A DNA stretch of 22,209 bases from an uncultured Eubacteriales bacterium (GCA_900546385.1 URCT01000031.1:1-22209), one strand, 5' to 3'; shown: positions 12,898 through 20,253, numbered from the stretch's first letter. Notes: generated by a model from the sequence alone, not told the origin. Numbers and translations: made by a program.

Positions 12898-14240
12898 AGA
12901 AACGAAAAGTGGGCATTTTTCTCTGCCTTTGCGCGTTATTCTGCTTGCTTTGTGCGGCAGAAGAGACGTTTCCCGAACGCTTATATAACGGAAAATCGTT
13001 TGTCGAATATGCTGGTACGAGCGATGTCCCGGAGGTGAACGGGTACAGCGCGTATGTGTACAATGTCGAAACCGGCAGTGTGATGTACCAAAAAAATCCG
13101 AACGACGTTGTCTATCCGGCTTCCACCGTTAAGCTTATGACCGCGATTGTAGCGTATGAAAACATTCCGGAGCTTTCCGCTTTGATCACCGCCTCCGGCT
13201 CAGCCGTTCGTGCCGCACGAGGTACGAATATGGCTATTAAAGAGGGCGAAACGTTCACGGCGGAACAGCTGTTATACGGGTTGTTGGTGACGGGTGCCAA
13301 CGATGCGGCCAATGTGCTTGCGGAATATGTCGGCGGCAGCATTGAGAACTTTTGTCAAATGATGAATGAGAAGGCGGCTGCTATCGGAGCGGCATCCACG
13401 ACATTTGTCAATCCGACCGGCATTCATGACGCATCCATGGTGACAACGGCACGGGATATCGCCGTCATTGCCCGGTATTTTTACTATATCAATCCGCTCT
13501 ATGAAATGAGCTGTACCACGCGTTACATCGTTCCGCCGACGCCGCAGACCTCGCGCCAGCGCGTGCTGTTAAACCGCAATCTGCTCATTTCGCGCGTGCG
13601 TTCGGATAAGTATTATTATGCTGCGGCCAAGGGAATGTCGCTCGGCAATACGCCCGAAGCCGGAGAATGCATTGTCACGAGTGCCGTCGATGAATCGGGC
13701 TTGACCTATATTTGCGTGATCATGAACGCGTATGCCGATGAGGAGTCTAACCGGGCGTGTACCGACGCGGCGGCATTGCTTTCCATGTGCTTGAACAATT
13801 TTGCGTACACGACCGTTTTGTCGCCAAAGACGCTGATTTCGGAGCTTCCGGTGCATTTGGCGGTGGATACGGATTATGTGACGTTATTGCCGGCAGAGGA
13901 ATTGAAGGCCTTGCTGCCGAAAGAGTTGGATTTCGCCGCCGATATCTCTACCGAGCCGCGTGTGAGTGAGGATTTTGCCATCGCTCCCGTCAAGGAAGGC
14001 GAAGCGTTCGGCGAAGTGGTTGTGAAGTATAAGGGCGAGACTGTGCTCGGCAATGTAAAGCTTGTTGCCAGCCAAAGCATCGATAAAAGCAACGTGCTGT
14101 ATTTTTTGGACAGAGCCAAACGCGTGGTGCTCGGCGAATGGTTTCGTGTGTTTGTGATTGCAGCGGTTGTGCTATTTGGAATCTATTTTGCACTGTCGGC
14201 AATTGTCTTGCGCAAAAGGCATCGCCGCGGCAGACGGTAA
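12894..14240 (+). CDS. DacF-like D,D-carboxypeptidase homologue (peptidase S11) with two altered active-site motifs
   Basis: 448 residues from GTG 12894, with GGAGGG upstream, overlapping ribF by 4 bases. There is an N-terminal signal/anchor (1-22) and a C-terminal membrane helix (~WFRVFVIAAVVLFGIYF) with a basic tail. Residues ~45-290 are the S11 domain, and a PBP5-type C-terminal beta domain follows. The first motif is intact: PASTVKLM with Ser77-x-x-Lys80. The second, normally S-x-N, reads Gly134-Ala-Asn136 (TGANDA). The third, normally K-T-G, reads Ser249-Leu-Gly251 (KGMSLGNTPEAG). This suggests loss or change of carboxypeptidase activity, perhaps a peptidoglycan-binding role. A short hairpin (14235-14252) overlaps the stop and may end the operon. 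Confidence 0.88.
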   Translation: MKKRKVGIFLCLCALFCLLCAAEETFPERLYNGKSFVEYAGTSDVPEVNGYSAYVYNVETGSVMYQKNPNDVVYPASTVKLMTAIVAYENIPELSALITASGSAVRAARGTNMAIKEGETFTAEQLLYGLLVTGANDAANVLAEYVGGSIENFCQMMNEKAAAIGAASTTFVNPTGIHDASMVTTARDIAVIARYFYYINPLYEMSCTTRYIVPPTPQTSRQRVLLNRNLLISRVRSDKYYYAAAKGMSLGNTPEAGECIVTSAVDESGLTYICVIMNAYADEESNRACTDAAALLSMCLNNFAYTTVLSPKTLISELPVHLAVDTDYVTLLPAEELKALLPKELDFAADISTEPRVSEDFAIAPVKEGEAFGEVVVKYKGETVLGNVKLVASQSIDKSNVLYFLDRAKRVVLGEWFRVFVIAAVVLFGIYFALSAIVLRKRHRRGRR

Positions 14241-14280
14241 GCGGTCTTACCGATGCGGCAAAATAGAAATAATATTTTTA

Positions 14281-14309
14281 TTGACAAAACGAAGGAACTG
14301 TGCTATACT
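14281..14309 (+). promoter_or_regulatory. Promoter of tRNA-Ile2
   Basis: Perfect -35 TTGACA (14281-14286), 17-nt spacer, -10 TATACT (14304-14309), with AT-rich sequence just upstream. The leader before the tRNA contains a UGCCAC-AAAAA-GUGGCA hairpin (14315-14331). Confidence 0.9.
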
Positions 14310-14340
14310 TATTCTGCCACAAAAAGTGGCAACGGAATAA

Positions 14341-14417
14341 GCACCTTTAGCTCAGTTGGTCAGAGCTACCGGCTCATAACCGGTTGGTCCGGGGTTCGAG
14401 TCCCTGAAGGTGCACCA
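14341..14417 (+). tRNA. tRNA-Ile2 (CAU, lysidine type), CCA encoded
   Basis: A complete cloverleaf: acceptor GCACCUU/AAGGUGC, D-arm AGCUCAGUUGGUCAGAGCU, anticodon stem ACCGG/CCGGU with loop CUCAUAA (CAU), T-arm GGGGUUCGAGUCCC, discriminator A and encoded CCA. The loop CUCAUAA and acceptor resemble Firmicutes tRNA-Ile2, whose C34 is turned into lysidine by TilS. They differ from the tRNA-Met at 116-192 (loop UUCAUAC). A methionine assignment cannot be fully excluded from sequence alone. Confidence 0.85.
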
Positions 14418-14457
14418 AAATCGGTAAGTATGAAGATGCTTGCCGATTTTATCTTTT
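14417..14457 (+). terminator. Intrinsic terminator of tRNA-Ile2
   Basis: A 12-bp stem AAAAUCGGUAAG (14417-14428) / CUUGCCGAUUUU (14439-14450), with one G-U pair, is followed by AUCUUUUUUG. It begins right at the encoded CCA. Confidence 0.85.
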
Positions 14458-14490
14458 TTGTAAAAGCGGTTTTGCTTTGCTTGTGTGAAC

Positions 14491-14519
14491 AAAAAAACGC
14501 CGCAAGCAAACTCACGGCG
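14491..14519 (-). terminator. Intrinsic terminator of toxin-like mRNA, copy 2
   Basis: On the minus strand CGCCGUGAG (14519-14511) pairs with CUUGCGGCG (14506-14498), with two G-U pairs and a UUUG loop. Seven U follow (14497-14491). It defines the 3' end of the copy 2 mRNA, giving a transcript of about 370 nt. Confidence 0.85.
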
Positions 14520-14595
14520 AAAATTTCGAAGAAAGGTATTGACTTTTCGGAAAATAAGCATATAATATAACTGTAAGGGCAAGACCTCAAACGGT
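14510..14595 (+). repeat. Conserved 86-bp block, copy 2 of the type I-like module
   Basis: Counterpart of 4551-4636 with about five mismatches, none within the -35 or -10 boxes of the antisense promoter. It begins inside the minus-strand terminator stem and ends at ACGGTT, after which the two copies diverge. Confidence 0.92.
14539..14566 (+). promoter_or_regulatory. Promoter of antisense (antitoxin-like) RNA, copy 2
   Basis: -35 TTGACT (14539-14544), 16-nt spacer, perfect -10 TATAAT (14561-14566). Expected start ~14573. Confidence 0.85.
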
Positions 14596-14657
14596 TATGC
14601 CAAAGAGTATTATTTGAAAAATAACGCTACATTTAGCAGGTGGGCGTTATTTTTTTA
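14573..14657 (+). ncRNA. Putative antisense antitoxin RNA, copy 2 (~85 nt)
   Basis: It runs from the promoter at 14539-14566 to a clear intrinsic terminator. It is complementary to the last codons and 3' untranslated region of the 22-aa peptide mRNA. Its first ~20 nt are nearly identical to copy 1. The middle differs, and the terminator loop UACAUUU is the same. Because the middle diverges, each RNA may act mainly on its own partner, although the shared 5' part could allow cross-talk. Its existence is inferred from promoter and terminator. Confidence 0.72.
14618..14656 (+). terminator. Intrinsic terminator of antisense RNA, copy 2
   Basis: A 10-bp AU-rich stem AAAUAACGC(U) (14618-14627) / GCGUUAUUU (14644-14652) leads into an uninterrupted U-run to 14656. 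It replaces the AACUAACCGC/GCGGUUAGUU stem of copy 1 with pairing preserved. Confidence 0.85.
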
Positions 14658-14715
14658 TGGATAGAACCAACACAATAAGTGCCAGCAGATACATCATGAT
14701 GTAGACGTATTCCAT
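14647..14715 (-). CDS. Putative type I toxin-like small membrane peptide, copy 2 (22 aa)
   Basis: A 22-residue reading frame beginning MEYVYIMMYLL, then a Leu/Ile/Val-rich stretch, and ending SIKK before TAA. It has one predicted membrane span with a lysine tail, the same plan as copy 1 (M-x-x-Y... I-K). The residues otherwise differ considerably, as expected for toxins constrained mostly by hydrophobicity. A near-perfect ribosome site AAAGGAGGUGAU lies just upstream of ATG 14715. The leader is structured and the 3' end is covered by an antisense RNA. Function is inferred from architecture. Confidence 0.75.
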   Translation of the reverse strand: MEYVYIMMYLLALIVLVLSIKK

Positions 14716-14720
14716 AAGCT

Positions 14721-14744
14721 ATCACCTCCTTTCATGGAGATGAT
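14721..14744 (-). promoter_or_regulatory. Shine-Dalgarno-sequestering hairpin, copy 2
   Basis: On the minus strand AUCAUCUCC (14744-14736) pairs over 9 bp, with one G-U, with GGAGGUGAU (14729-14721) around an AUGAAA loop. The whole ribosome site is hidden. Position and stem length equal copy 1 (4766-4787) while several base pairs are exchanged. Confidence 0.8.
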
Positions 14745-14758
14745 GGCACAACCGCCCT

Positions 14759-14863
14759 TCCACCTTTCTTTCGGAGAAAGGTGGAGCCAAAGAACTCGAA
14801 ACAGAAGAACTTTCTTTCAAGTTCAGAATGAGATCTCGCCCTGCCGGAATTGCTCCCGGCAAG
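14759..14863 (-). other. Leader stem-loops of toxin-like mRNA, copy 2
   Basis: Three hairpins lie in the leader. A 10-bp 5'-terminal stem (14840-14863, CUUGCCGGGA / UUCCGGCAGG) corresponds to 4824-4845 in copy 1. A 6-bp hairpin lies at 14807-14824, and an 11-bp hairpin at 14759-14785. The last two fall in a segment of roughly 60 nt that copy 1 lacks, probably an insertion. Confidence 0.65.
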
Positions 14864-14867
14864 GCCT

Positions 14868-14896
14868 ATTATATATCAAGATTCCCTCGCTGTCAA
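14868..14896 (-). promoter_or_regulatory. Promoter of toxin-like mRNA, copy 2
   Basis: Minus strand: perfect -35 TTGACA (14896-14891), 17-nt spacer, perfect -10 TATAAT (14873-14868). Predicted start ~14861, leader ~146 nt. Confidence 0.9.
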
Positions 14897-14934
14897 CACG
14901 GTTTTCCGTGAAAGCCAACTTCTGCAAGTATGCC

Positions 14935-14971
14935 AAAAGCCTGCCATAAGACGTTCTTATGGCAGGCTTTT
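14935..14971. terminator. Bidirectional terminator downstream of the hydrogenase operon
   Basis: A 16-bp perfect stem (14935-14950 with 14956-14971), AAAAGCCUGCCAUAAG and its complement, with a 5-nt loop. The arm ends give four U in either direction. It lies 32 nt after the stop of the group B-like hydrogenase gene and isolates it from module copy 2. Confidence 0.9.
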
Positions 14972-15003
14972 CCTGTTACAACCTTAATTCTGTCGGTCTT
15001 GGT

Positions 15004-16428
15004 TCACTTCAATACGCTGATAGCATCGGTTATGGTCTTTTCGAGTGCTTGCTTGCCGTATTTGTCAACCTCGGCCTTATTCTTTTCACCGTGTGTCAGA
15101 CAGCCGGCACCGCCGATACAGCCGCCCATGCAGGCCATACCTTCGATAAAGTTTCCGTCAAGCACGCGCTTGGACGCTTTGAGAAGTGCCATGCGGCAGG
15201 CTTCGATGCCGTCACACGGAACTGCTTTGAGATCGAAATTGTCGATGCCCTGTTCCTTCAACGCTTGGGCAACCGCGTCGGACAGACCGCCGCTGCGCGC
15301 AAAAATGCGTCCATAGTACGAAGCGTTGTCGAGGACATCCTCGCCGAGCGTTGTAATGTCGATATCCTTGCTGTCAAACAGCGCCTGCAATTCCTCAAAG
15401 GTGATGACGCAGTCGATATACGGACGCACCGTCTCCTTTTGGAATTCCATCTTTTTGGCGGTACACGGACCGACAAACACAATCTTGCAATCCGGCTCTT
15501 TTTCCTTCATATAGCGCGCAATGGCTCCCATCGGTGAGAGATTGTGCGATATGTACGGCGCAAGATCCGGAAATTGCTTCTTGACATAATCCACAAACGC
15601 CGGACAGCAGGAGCTGGTAAGAAATCCTTTTTCGGCAAGCTCTTTGGCTTCCGAAAAAGCGACCATATCCGCACCGAGCGCCGCCTCAACGATGGTATAG
15701 AAGCCGAGCTCCTTCATGCCGGACAATACCTGCCCGAGCTTTGCATAGGTAAACTGACTCGAAATGGACGGTGCAACAACGGCATATACCTTGTATTTCG
15801 TGTTGTTTGCACTCTTTTTGAGCATATCGATGGCGTTTAAGATAAACGATTTATCGGTGATCGCGCCGAACGGGCATTGGTACACGCACGCGCCGCAGGA
15901 AATGCATTTGGAATTGTCGATCGAGGCCGCCTTGCTTTCGCTCATGCGGATGGCCTTGACCTTGCAGGAGCGTTCACACGGGCGTTTGTAGTCTAAGATC
16001 GCACTGTAAGGGCAGACCTTGGCGCACGCGCCGCATTCGACGCATTTGCTTTTATCGATGTGTGCTTTCTGCTGGTGGTCGAACGTAATCGCACCGCGCT
16101 TGCAAACGTCTTCACAACGGTGAGCCAAACAGCCGCGGCAGGCATCGGTGACCTCATAGCCGCCCATCGGGCATTCGTCGCAGGCAATATCGATGACCTC
16201 GATCACATTGGGATTGGTGACATCGCCGCCCATGGCGATTTTGACGCGTTCGGCGAGAATGGCGCGTTCCTTGTAGACACAGCATCGCATGGTCGGCACT
16301 TTTCCGGGTACAATGGTCTTCGGAATATCGAACGCACCTTCGAGCAGTTTATCCTGCCAGGCAAGCCGCGCGACCTCGCGAAGCACCTTGTATTTCAGAT
16401 ACTGTATTTTTGTATCGAATTTTCTCAT
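15004..16428 (-). CDS. [FeFe] hydrogenase, group B-like
   Basis: 474 residues. Two canonical [4Fe-4S] ferredoxin sets lie at Cys129/132/135/139 and Cys175/178/181/185, with further Cys clusters at 97-109 and 151-155. The H-cluster domain has L1 TSSCCPAF (271-278), L2 VGPCTAKKMEF (319-329) and L3 EGMACMGGCIGGAG (429-442). The L2 form GPCxAKK and this Cys-rich N-end fit group B rather than the classic fermentative group A. The enzyme is expected to interconvert protons and H2 with ferredoxin-type donors, and it needs HydE/F/G maturation, not present here. It is the last gene of the operon, 61 nt after the phosphatase gene; the gap holds a CCGCU-CGA-AGCGG hairpin. Confidence 0.92.
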   Translation of the reverse strand: MRKFDTKIQYLKYKVLREVARLAWQDKLLEGAFDIPKTIVPGKVPTMRCCVYKERAILAERVKIAMGGDVTNPNVIEVIDIACDECPMGGYEVTDACRGCLAHRCEDVCKRGAITFDHQQKAHIDKSKCVECGACAKVCPYSAILDYKRPCERSCKVKAIRMSESKAASIDNSKCISCGACVYQCPFGAITDKSFILNAIDMLKKSANNTKYKVYAVVAPSISSQFTYAKLGQVLSGMKELGFYTIVEAALGADMVAFSEAKELAEKGFLTSSCCPAFVDYVKKQFPDLAPYISHNLSPMGAIARYMKEKEPDCKIVFVGPCTAKKMEFQKETVRPYIDCVITFEELQALFDSKDIDITTLGEDVLDNASYYGRIFARSGGLSDAVAQALKEQGIDNFDLKAVPCDGIEACRMALLKASKRVLDGNFIEGMACMGGCIGGAGCLTHGEKNKAEVDKYGKQALEKTITDAISVLK

Positions 16429-16489
16429 GGGTTTTCTCTCTCTTTCTTGGGGCAGACCGCTTCGAGCGGCTTATTTGTATACAGATATC

Positions 16490-17662
16490 TTAAAAGTAGC
16501 TGACCTTCACGCGCTTTCCCATTTTTTCAAGGCATTCGGTAAGCTCGGTGACAAGCTGCATTTTGATGCTGAAATTGATCGGCAGATCGGGATTCTGATG
16601 TGCCGGGTTGATGGCGCGGCCGACAAAGAAGTTGATATCGGTGGCTTCTTCGAACAAAAGCCGGCAGATGAGCGACGCACCGTCGCGCTTGCAGCTCCAT
16701 TCGGAATAAGAATTGTTGTCTTTGATATAGTTCTTGGCGTATTCCAACACGCGGTTGATGGTGATGACACCTTCGGTGACAAGATCCGCACCTTCAAGGC
16801 TTGCCGTCGGCGGAATATCCTTGTCCGCAAAATCAAGATTGACGCGTAACGGCTTTCCTAAGAACTTCGCGGCAATCGACGAAGTTGTGCCGCCGCAAAT
16901 AATGTGCTTGCCTTCTTTGGAGAAGAATAAGGACATCATCTTGCCGCAGTCGTCACGGTTGGAGGGCGGCCCGAACAGAATGTTCATCGGCTCGCGCTTG
17001 CGGATGTGTACGGTGCAGACGGTGGCATCGTCCGCCGGCTTGCCGCCGTACAGCTTGTTGACCTCATCGAGAAGCAGCGTGGTTAACGTTTTTGCCGTGT
17101 AGCCGACAAAATAGAAGGTTTTCATAAACTCGATGATGTCTTCACGTTTCCAGCCGAAGTTGAGCGACATACCAACGCCGGCGTGCGGACAGCCGTCGCT
17201 CATGGCGATAAAAATGTCGTTTTCCTGCAAATGCACGTGCGACTTGTAGATCTTTTTGCCGCCGATGTTCATTTCGATTTCGGGATATTCCACGTTTTCG
17301 CCGTCACGCAATAAAATCACGTGCGGATTGTCGTATTGAATGATTTCGGCGTTTTCGTTGTTGACAATATGGATAATGGTAAACGTGGAATAGGCGACCT
17401 TGCGTTCCGAACAGATCGGAAGCGTGGCGGCAATGGTTTCCACGCAATCCTCAATGGAGAGGCCGCTTGCCATCATGGTGGAAATGATTTTGGAAGTCAA
17501 CGTGGAAAGAATGCTGGCCTTGACACCGCTGCCGAGTCCGTCGGCAAGAACGATGATGGTGGAATTCTCATCCGGTTCGAGAATGTCCACGTGGTCGCCG
17601 CACAGCTGTTCGCCGTCATGATTTAAGCTTTGCCAGCCGATATCGACACAGAGATCATTCAT
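16490..17662 (-). CDS. SpoIIE/PP2C-like serine phosphatase linked to sensory hydrogenase
   Basis: 390 residues. The N-terminal ~230 residues have PP2C/SpoIIE features: a conserved GDHVDI (22-27), VLADGLGSGVKAS with the metal-binding Asp-Gly, IFIAMSDGCPHAG, and KPADDATVCTVHIR. A second domain of ~150 residues (from FGPPSNRDDCGKMM) has no family I can name. Its start ATG overlaps the end of the hydS-like gene by 8 bases, so translation is coupled. A PP2C phosphatase next to a PAS-containing group C [FeFe] hydrogenase is a recurrent arrangement, thought to pass a hydrogen or redox signal on to a phosphorylated target. The target is unknown. Confidence 0.88.
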   Translation of the reverse strand: MNDLCVDIGWQSLNHDGEQLCGDHVDILEPDENSTIIVLADGLGSGVKASILSTLTSKIISTMMASGLSIEDCVETIAATLPICSERKVAYSTFTIIHIVNNENAEIIQYDNPHVILLRDGENVEYPEIEMNIGGKKIYKSHVHLQENDIFIAMSDGCPHAGVGMSLNFGWKREDIIEFMKTFYFVGYTAKTLTTLLLDEVNKLYGGKPADDATVCTVHIRKREPMNILFGPPSNRDDCGKMMSLFFSKEGKHIICGGTTSSIAAKFLGKPLRVNLDFADKDIPPTASLEGADLVTEGVITINRVLEYAKNYIKDNNSYSEWSCKRDGASLICRLLFEEATDINFFVGRAINPAHQNPDLPINFSIKMQLVTELTECLEKMGKRVKVSYF

Positions 17663-19328
17663 CTTTGATCGACTCCTTTAACTTGGTAAGCGCAATTTTT
17701 GTTTCTGCGGCGGTTTCACCCAAAAGGGATGCAATCTCTTGGACAATGCGCATTTGCTTGTCCACCACCTTGTCGGCGATTTCCACCGTTTGGCTGCGCA
17801 TGGAATCTTTCTTTTCGCGCAGTTCCTCCTCCTCGGTGACATCCTTTAGCATACAGATGATGATGTGAAATTCGCGGTCATAGAGAACCGTTTCATCCAC
17901 ATAGCGTTTGTATTCGGCAAGATAGACACGTCTGTCGTAAATGTTGTGTCCGGTGTTGCTGACATCCACAAAGGCCTTGGGATCCATAATGCGGATGACC
18001 GGCTCGCCGAGCACGTCGGATTCTTTGGAAATGTTGAGAATCTTCATGGCCGAGCGGTTGATCTGCTGCACCTCGAAATTCTCGTTGATGACCAAAATGC
18101 CGTTGGGCGTGTTGTTGATGATGTAATCCGAGAAGTTTTCGGCACGCTCCATAAGGAAAGGCAGACACATGGAAATTTCGGCTTTGCCCTTGCAGACGGC
18201 AATCGCTTTTTCCCGGCACGTGTCGTAGCCGCACGAGCCGCAGTTCAGCTCAAGTTCCGGCTTTGTCTTGCCCATCTGCCGCAGCACGGCGAAGATCTCT
18301 TGCTCGGTAGGTTCTTCGCCCTCTTGCGGAATAAGCGGCATGGGCTTGACAAGCTCTGCCGAATCCGGCATATCAAAATCAAAATCTTCGTTTCCGGCAT
18401 ATCCGGTGACATCGATATAGCCTTTGATCTGCGATTTATGCTGTTTTTCCATGACCGGGCCGCCGATGCAGCTGCCGGTACAGGCTGACATTTCGATAAA
18501 GCAGCGGTGCAGCTTGCCGTCGGCAATGTCTTTTAAGGCCGCAATGCAGTTTTCCGTGCCGTCGATGGCAATGTATGTATAGTTTTTGCGGTCGAGCGTC
18601 ATGCTCTTTAAGATGCCGCCGGTGGTCGGAAACAGACGGGTCTTGGATTTTTCCGTATGGTCGGGCTTTTCTTCGGGAACAATGCCTTTTTCCTTGAACA
18701 TTGCCGACAGCTCTTCAAAGGTCAATACCGCGTCGGCATAACCTTCGTAGCGGTCAGCTTCATCCTTTTTGGCAACGCACGGGCCGATGAACACGACCTT
18801 TGCGTCCGGATGACGCTTTTTAATGTCGGCTGCGTGTGCCTGCATGGGCGAAAGCACATCGGCAAGGAAAGGAAGCACTTTGGGGAAATGCTTTTGAATG
18901 AGTAAGTTTACCGAATGGCAGCAGGAGGAAATGAGAATATCGCTCGAGCCTTCGGCTAAAATGTGCTCATATTCGGTCTTGACGATTGCCGCGCCGACCG
19001 CGGTTTCCTCGGCATCGGTAAAGCCGAGCTTTTGCAAAGCCTCGCGCATACCGTCAATGCCGATTCCGTCATAGTTTGCGGCAAAGGACGGTGCAAGCGA
19101 TGCATAAACGTTGCCGTCCTGCAGCAGCACCTTGACCTTCTCGGTGCTGTCGACCACTTCTTTGGCGTTTTGCGGACAGACGACAAAGCATTGTCCGCAG
19201 AGAATACATTCATTTTCCACAATATGAGCCTGACTGCCCGAAAAACGGATGGATTTGACCGGGCAGTGGCGAATACATTTATAACAGTTTTTACAGTTTG
19301 ATTTTTTAAGCTTTAAAGCTTCCGCCAT
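17655..19328 (-). CDS. hydS: Sensory-type [FeFe] hydrogenase, group C (HydS-like) with PAS domain
   Basis: 557 residues. Two [4Fe-4S] sets lie at Cys12/15/18/22 and Cys41/44/47/51. The H-cluster domain has L1 ISSCCHS (133-139), L2 GPCVAKK (182-188) and L3 SACTGSCIGG (281-290). An additional Fe-S domain follows (Cys363/366/371/379: LNCGSCGYDTCREKA), then a PAS domain (~400-495, NNTPNGILVINENFEVQQIN) and a C-terminal predicted coiled coil (~496-557). This is the domain order of group C enzymes proposed to sense H2 rather than produce it in bulk. GGAAGGGAG precedes ATG 19328. The gene overlaps the phosphatase gene and is 52 nt downstream of a GDPD gene. Confidence 0.93.
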   Translation of the reverse strand: MAEALKLKKSNCKNCYKCIRHCPVKSIRFSGSQAHIVENECILCGQCFVVCPQNAKEVVDSTEKVKVLLQDGNVYASLAPSFAANYDGIGIDGMREALQKLGFTDAEETAVGAAIVKTEYEHILAEGSSDILISSCCHSVNLLIQKHFPKVLPFLADVLSPMQAHAADIKKRHPDAKVVFIGPCVAKKDEADRYEGYADAVLTFEELSAMFKEKGIVPEEKPDHTEKSKTRLFPTTGGILKSMTLDRKNYTYIAIDGTENCIAALKDIADGKLHRCFIEMSACTGSCIGGPVMEKQHKSQIKGYIDVTGYAGNEDFDFDMPDSAELVKPMPLIPQEGEEPTEQEIFAVLRQMGKTKPELELNCGSCGYDTCREKAIAVCKGKAEISMCLPFLMERAENFSDYIINNTPNGILVINENFEVQQINRSAMKILNISKESDVLGEPVIRIMDPKAFVDVSNTGHNIYDRRVYLAEYKRYVDETVLYDREFHIIICMLKDVTEEEELREKKDSMRSQTVEIADKVVDKQMRIVQEIASLLGETAAETKIALTKLKESIKDE

Positions 19329-19380
19329 AGGTGGTTATGCTCCCTTCCGCATAGCGTTATGTGCGATTTAAGTAAAATAT

Positions 19381-20214
19381 TTAAGCGTGGCGATACCCTT
19401 TGCGGGTAAGATAGACGTCAGCCGGCGTGAGCCAGTCGGTCTGGAGAATGTCAAAGCCGCGTTCGGCAAGCCAGCCCCAGCCGGTATCCGGGTCTCCGGC
19501 TATCGCGACGTCGTCGGTATGATGCGCGGAAATCACGGCACGGTAATCGTAAACGATCGGATTCACCCACACGGCAAGACCGTTTTCATGCATGAAATCA
19601 AGATATTCTTTTCCGGCGACCGCTTTTTTCTCCGAATCAAAGAGAACCTCCGCGCCGGCAAGCGTGATCTTTCGCTTCAAAAGCTTTTCACTTACCGAAT
19701 CGGTGTCCGATACAATCGGCATATACATAAAATCCGGCGCAACGCGTTCAAGCTCGGCAAAATATTTTTCCTCCGGCGAGGTCTTGACAATGACCTGTTC
19801 CTCCATGCCGAGACGCCGGATAACCGCCGAAATTTCCGGCATAGCCGTCCAGAATTTATCGACGTTGATAAAGCAGCGTCCTTTCAGGCGCGCCATCACG
19901 TCATAAAATGTGCTTACCGGATAGGTGGTCGGCACGTCATCAAAATTGCGGTAACGCAGCTTTTCCACTTCGTCGCCTGTCATGTCGGCAATGGGCTTTT
20001 CCGAACCGAGGTGCGGGCGCTCCATGCCGGGATGAAAACAGTATAGCTTGCCGTCCTTGGAAATGCTCACGTCAAGCTCGACAATGTCCGCCCCGAAAGC
20101 GATAGCCGCTTCATAGGCTTCGACCGTGTTGCAGGGAATATTTCCGGCGGAAATACCGCGATGTGCGGCAAGGAGAATGCGTTTTTTTGCCAGTGCGGCT
20201 GTAAGAGAATTCAT
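19381..20214 (-). CDS. Glycerophosphodiester phosphodiesterase family protein
   Basis: 277 residues with the GDPD signature: AAHRGISAGNIPCNTVEAY (His18-Arg19), GADIVELDVSISKDG (Glu46, Asp48) and FHP (His61). A TIM-barrel fold is expected. The usual reaction hydrolyses glycerophosphodiesters to glycerol-3-phosphate and an alcohol. No signal peptide, so cytoplasmic. AAAAGGA lies upstream of ATG 20214. It sits between the [2Fe-2S] protein and hydS genes in the same orientation, an unusual member of a hydrogenase operon. It may be a bystander. Confidence 0.92.
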   Translation of the reverse strand: MNSLTAALAKKRILLAAHRGISAGNIPCNTVEAYEAAIAFGADIVELDVSISKDGKLYCFHPGMERPHLGSEKPIADMTGDEVEKLRYRNFDDVPTTYPVSTFYDVMARLKGRCFINVDKFWTAMPEISAVIRRLGMEEQVIVKTSPEEKYFAELERVAPDFMYMPIVSDTDSVSEKLLKRKITLAGAEVLFDSEKKAVAGKEYLDFMHENGLAVWVNPIVYDYRAVISAHHTDDVAIAGDPDTGWGWLAERGFDILQTDWLTPADVYLTRKGYRHA

Positions 20215-20253
20215 GTTTTTATAAGTCCTTTTTAAAATGCGGTTCGGATAAGC

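Larger units (their letters stand above)
14577..14841 (-). other. 5'-3' long-distance pairing in toxin-like mRNA, copy 2
   Basis: The 5' segment GGGCGAGAUCUC (14841-14830) can form 12 consecutive pairs with the 3' segment GAGGUCUUGCCC (14588-14577). Compared with copy 1, the 5' arm has A-to-G (A-U to G-U) and G-to-A (G-U to A-U) changes that keep pairing. The helix spans a longer leader here than in copy 1. Confidence 0.65.
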
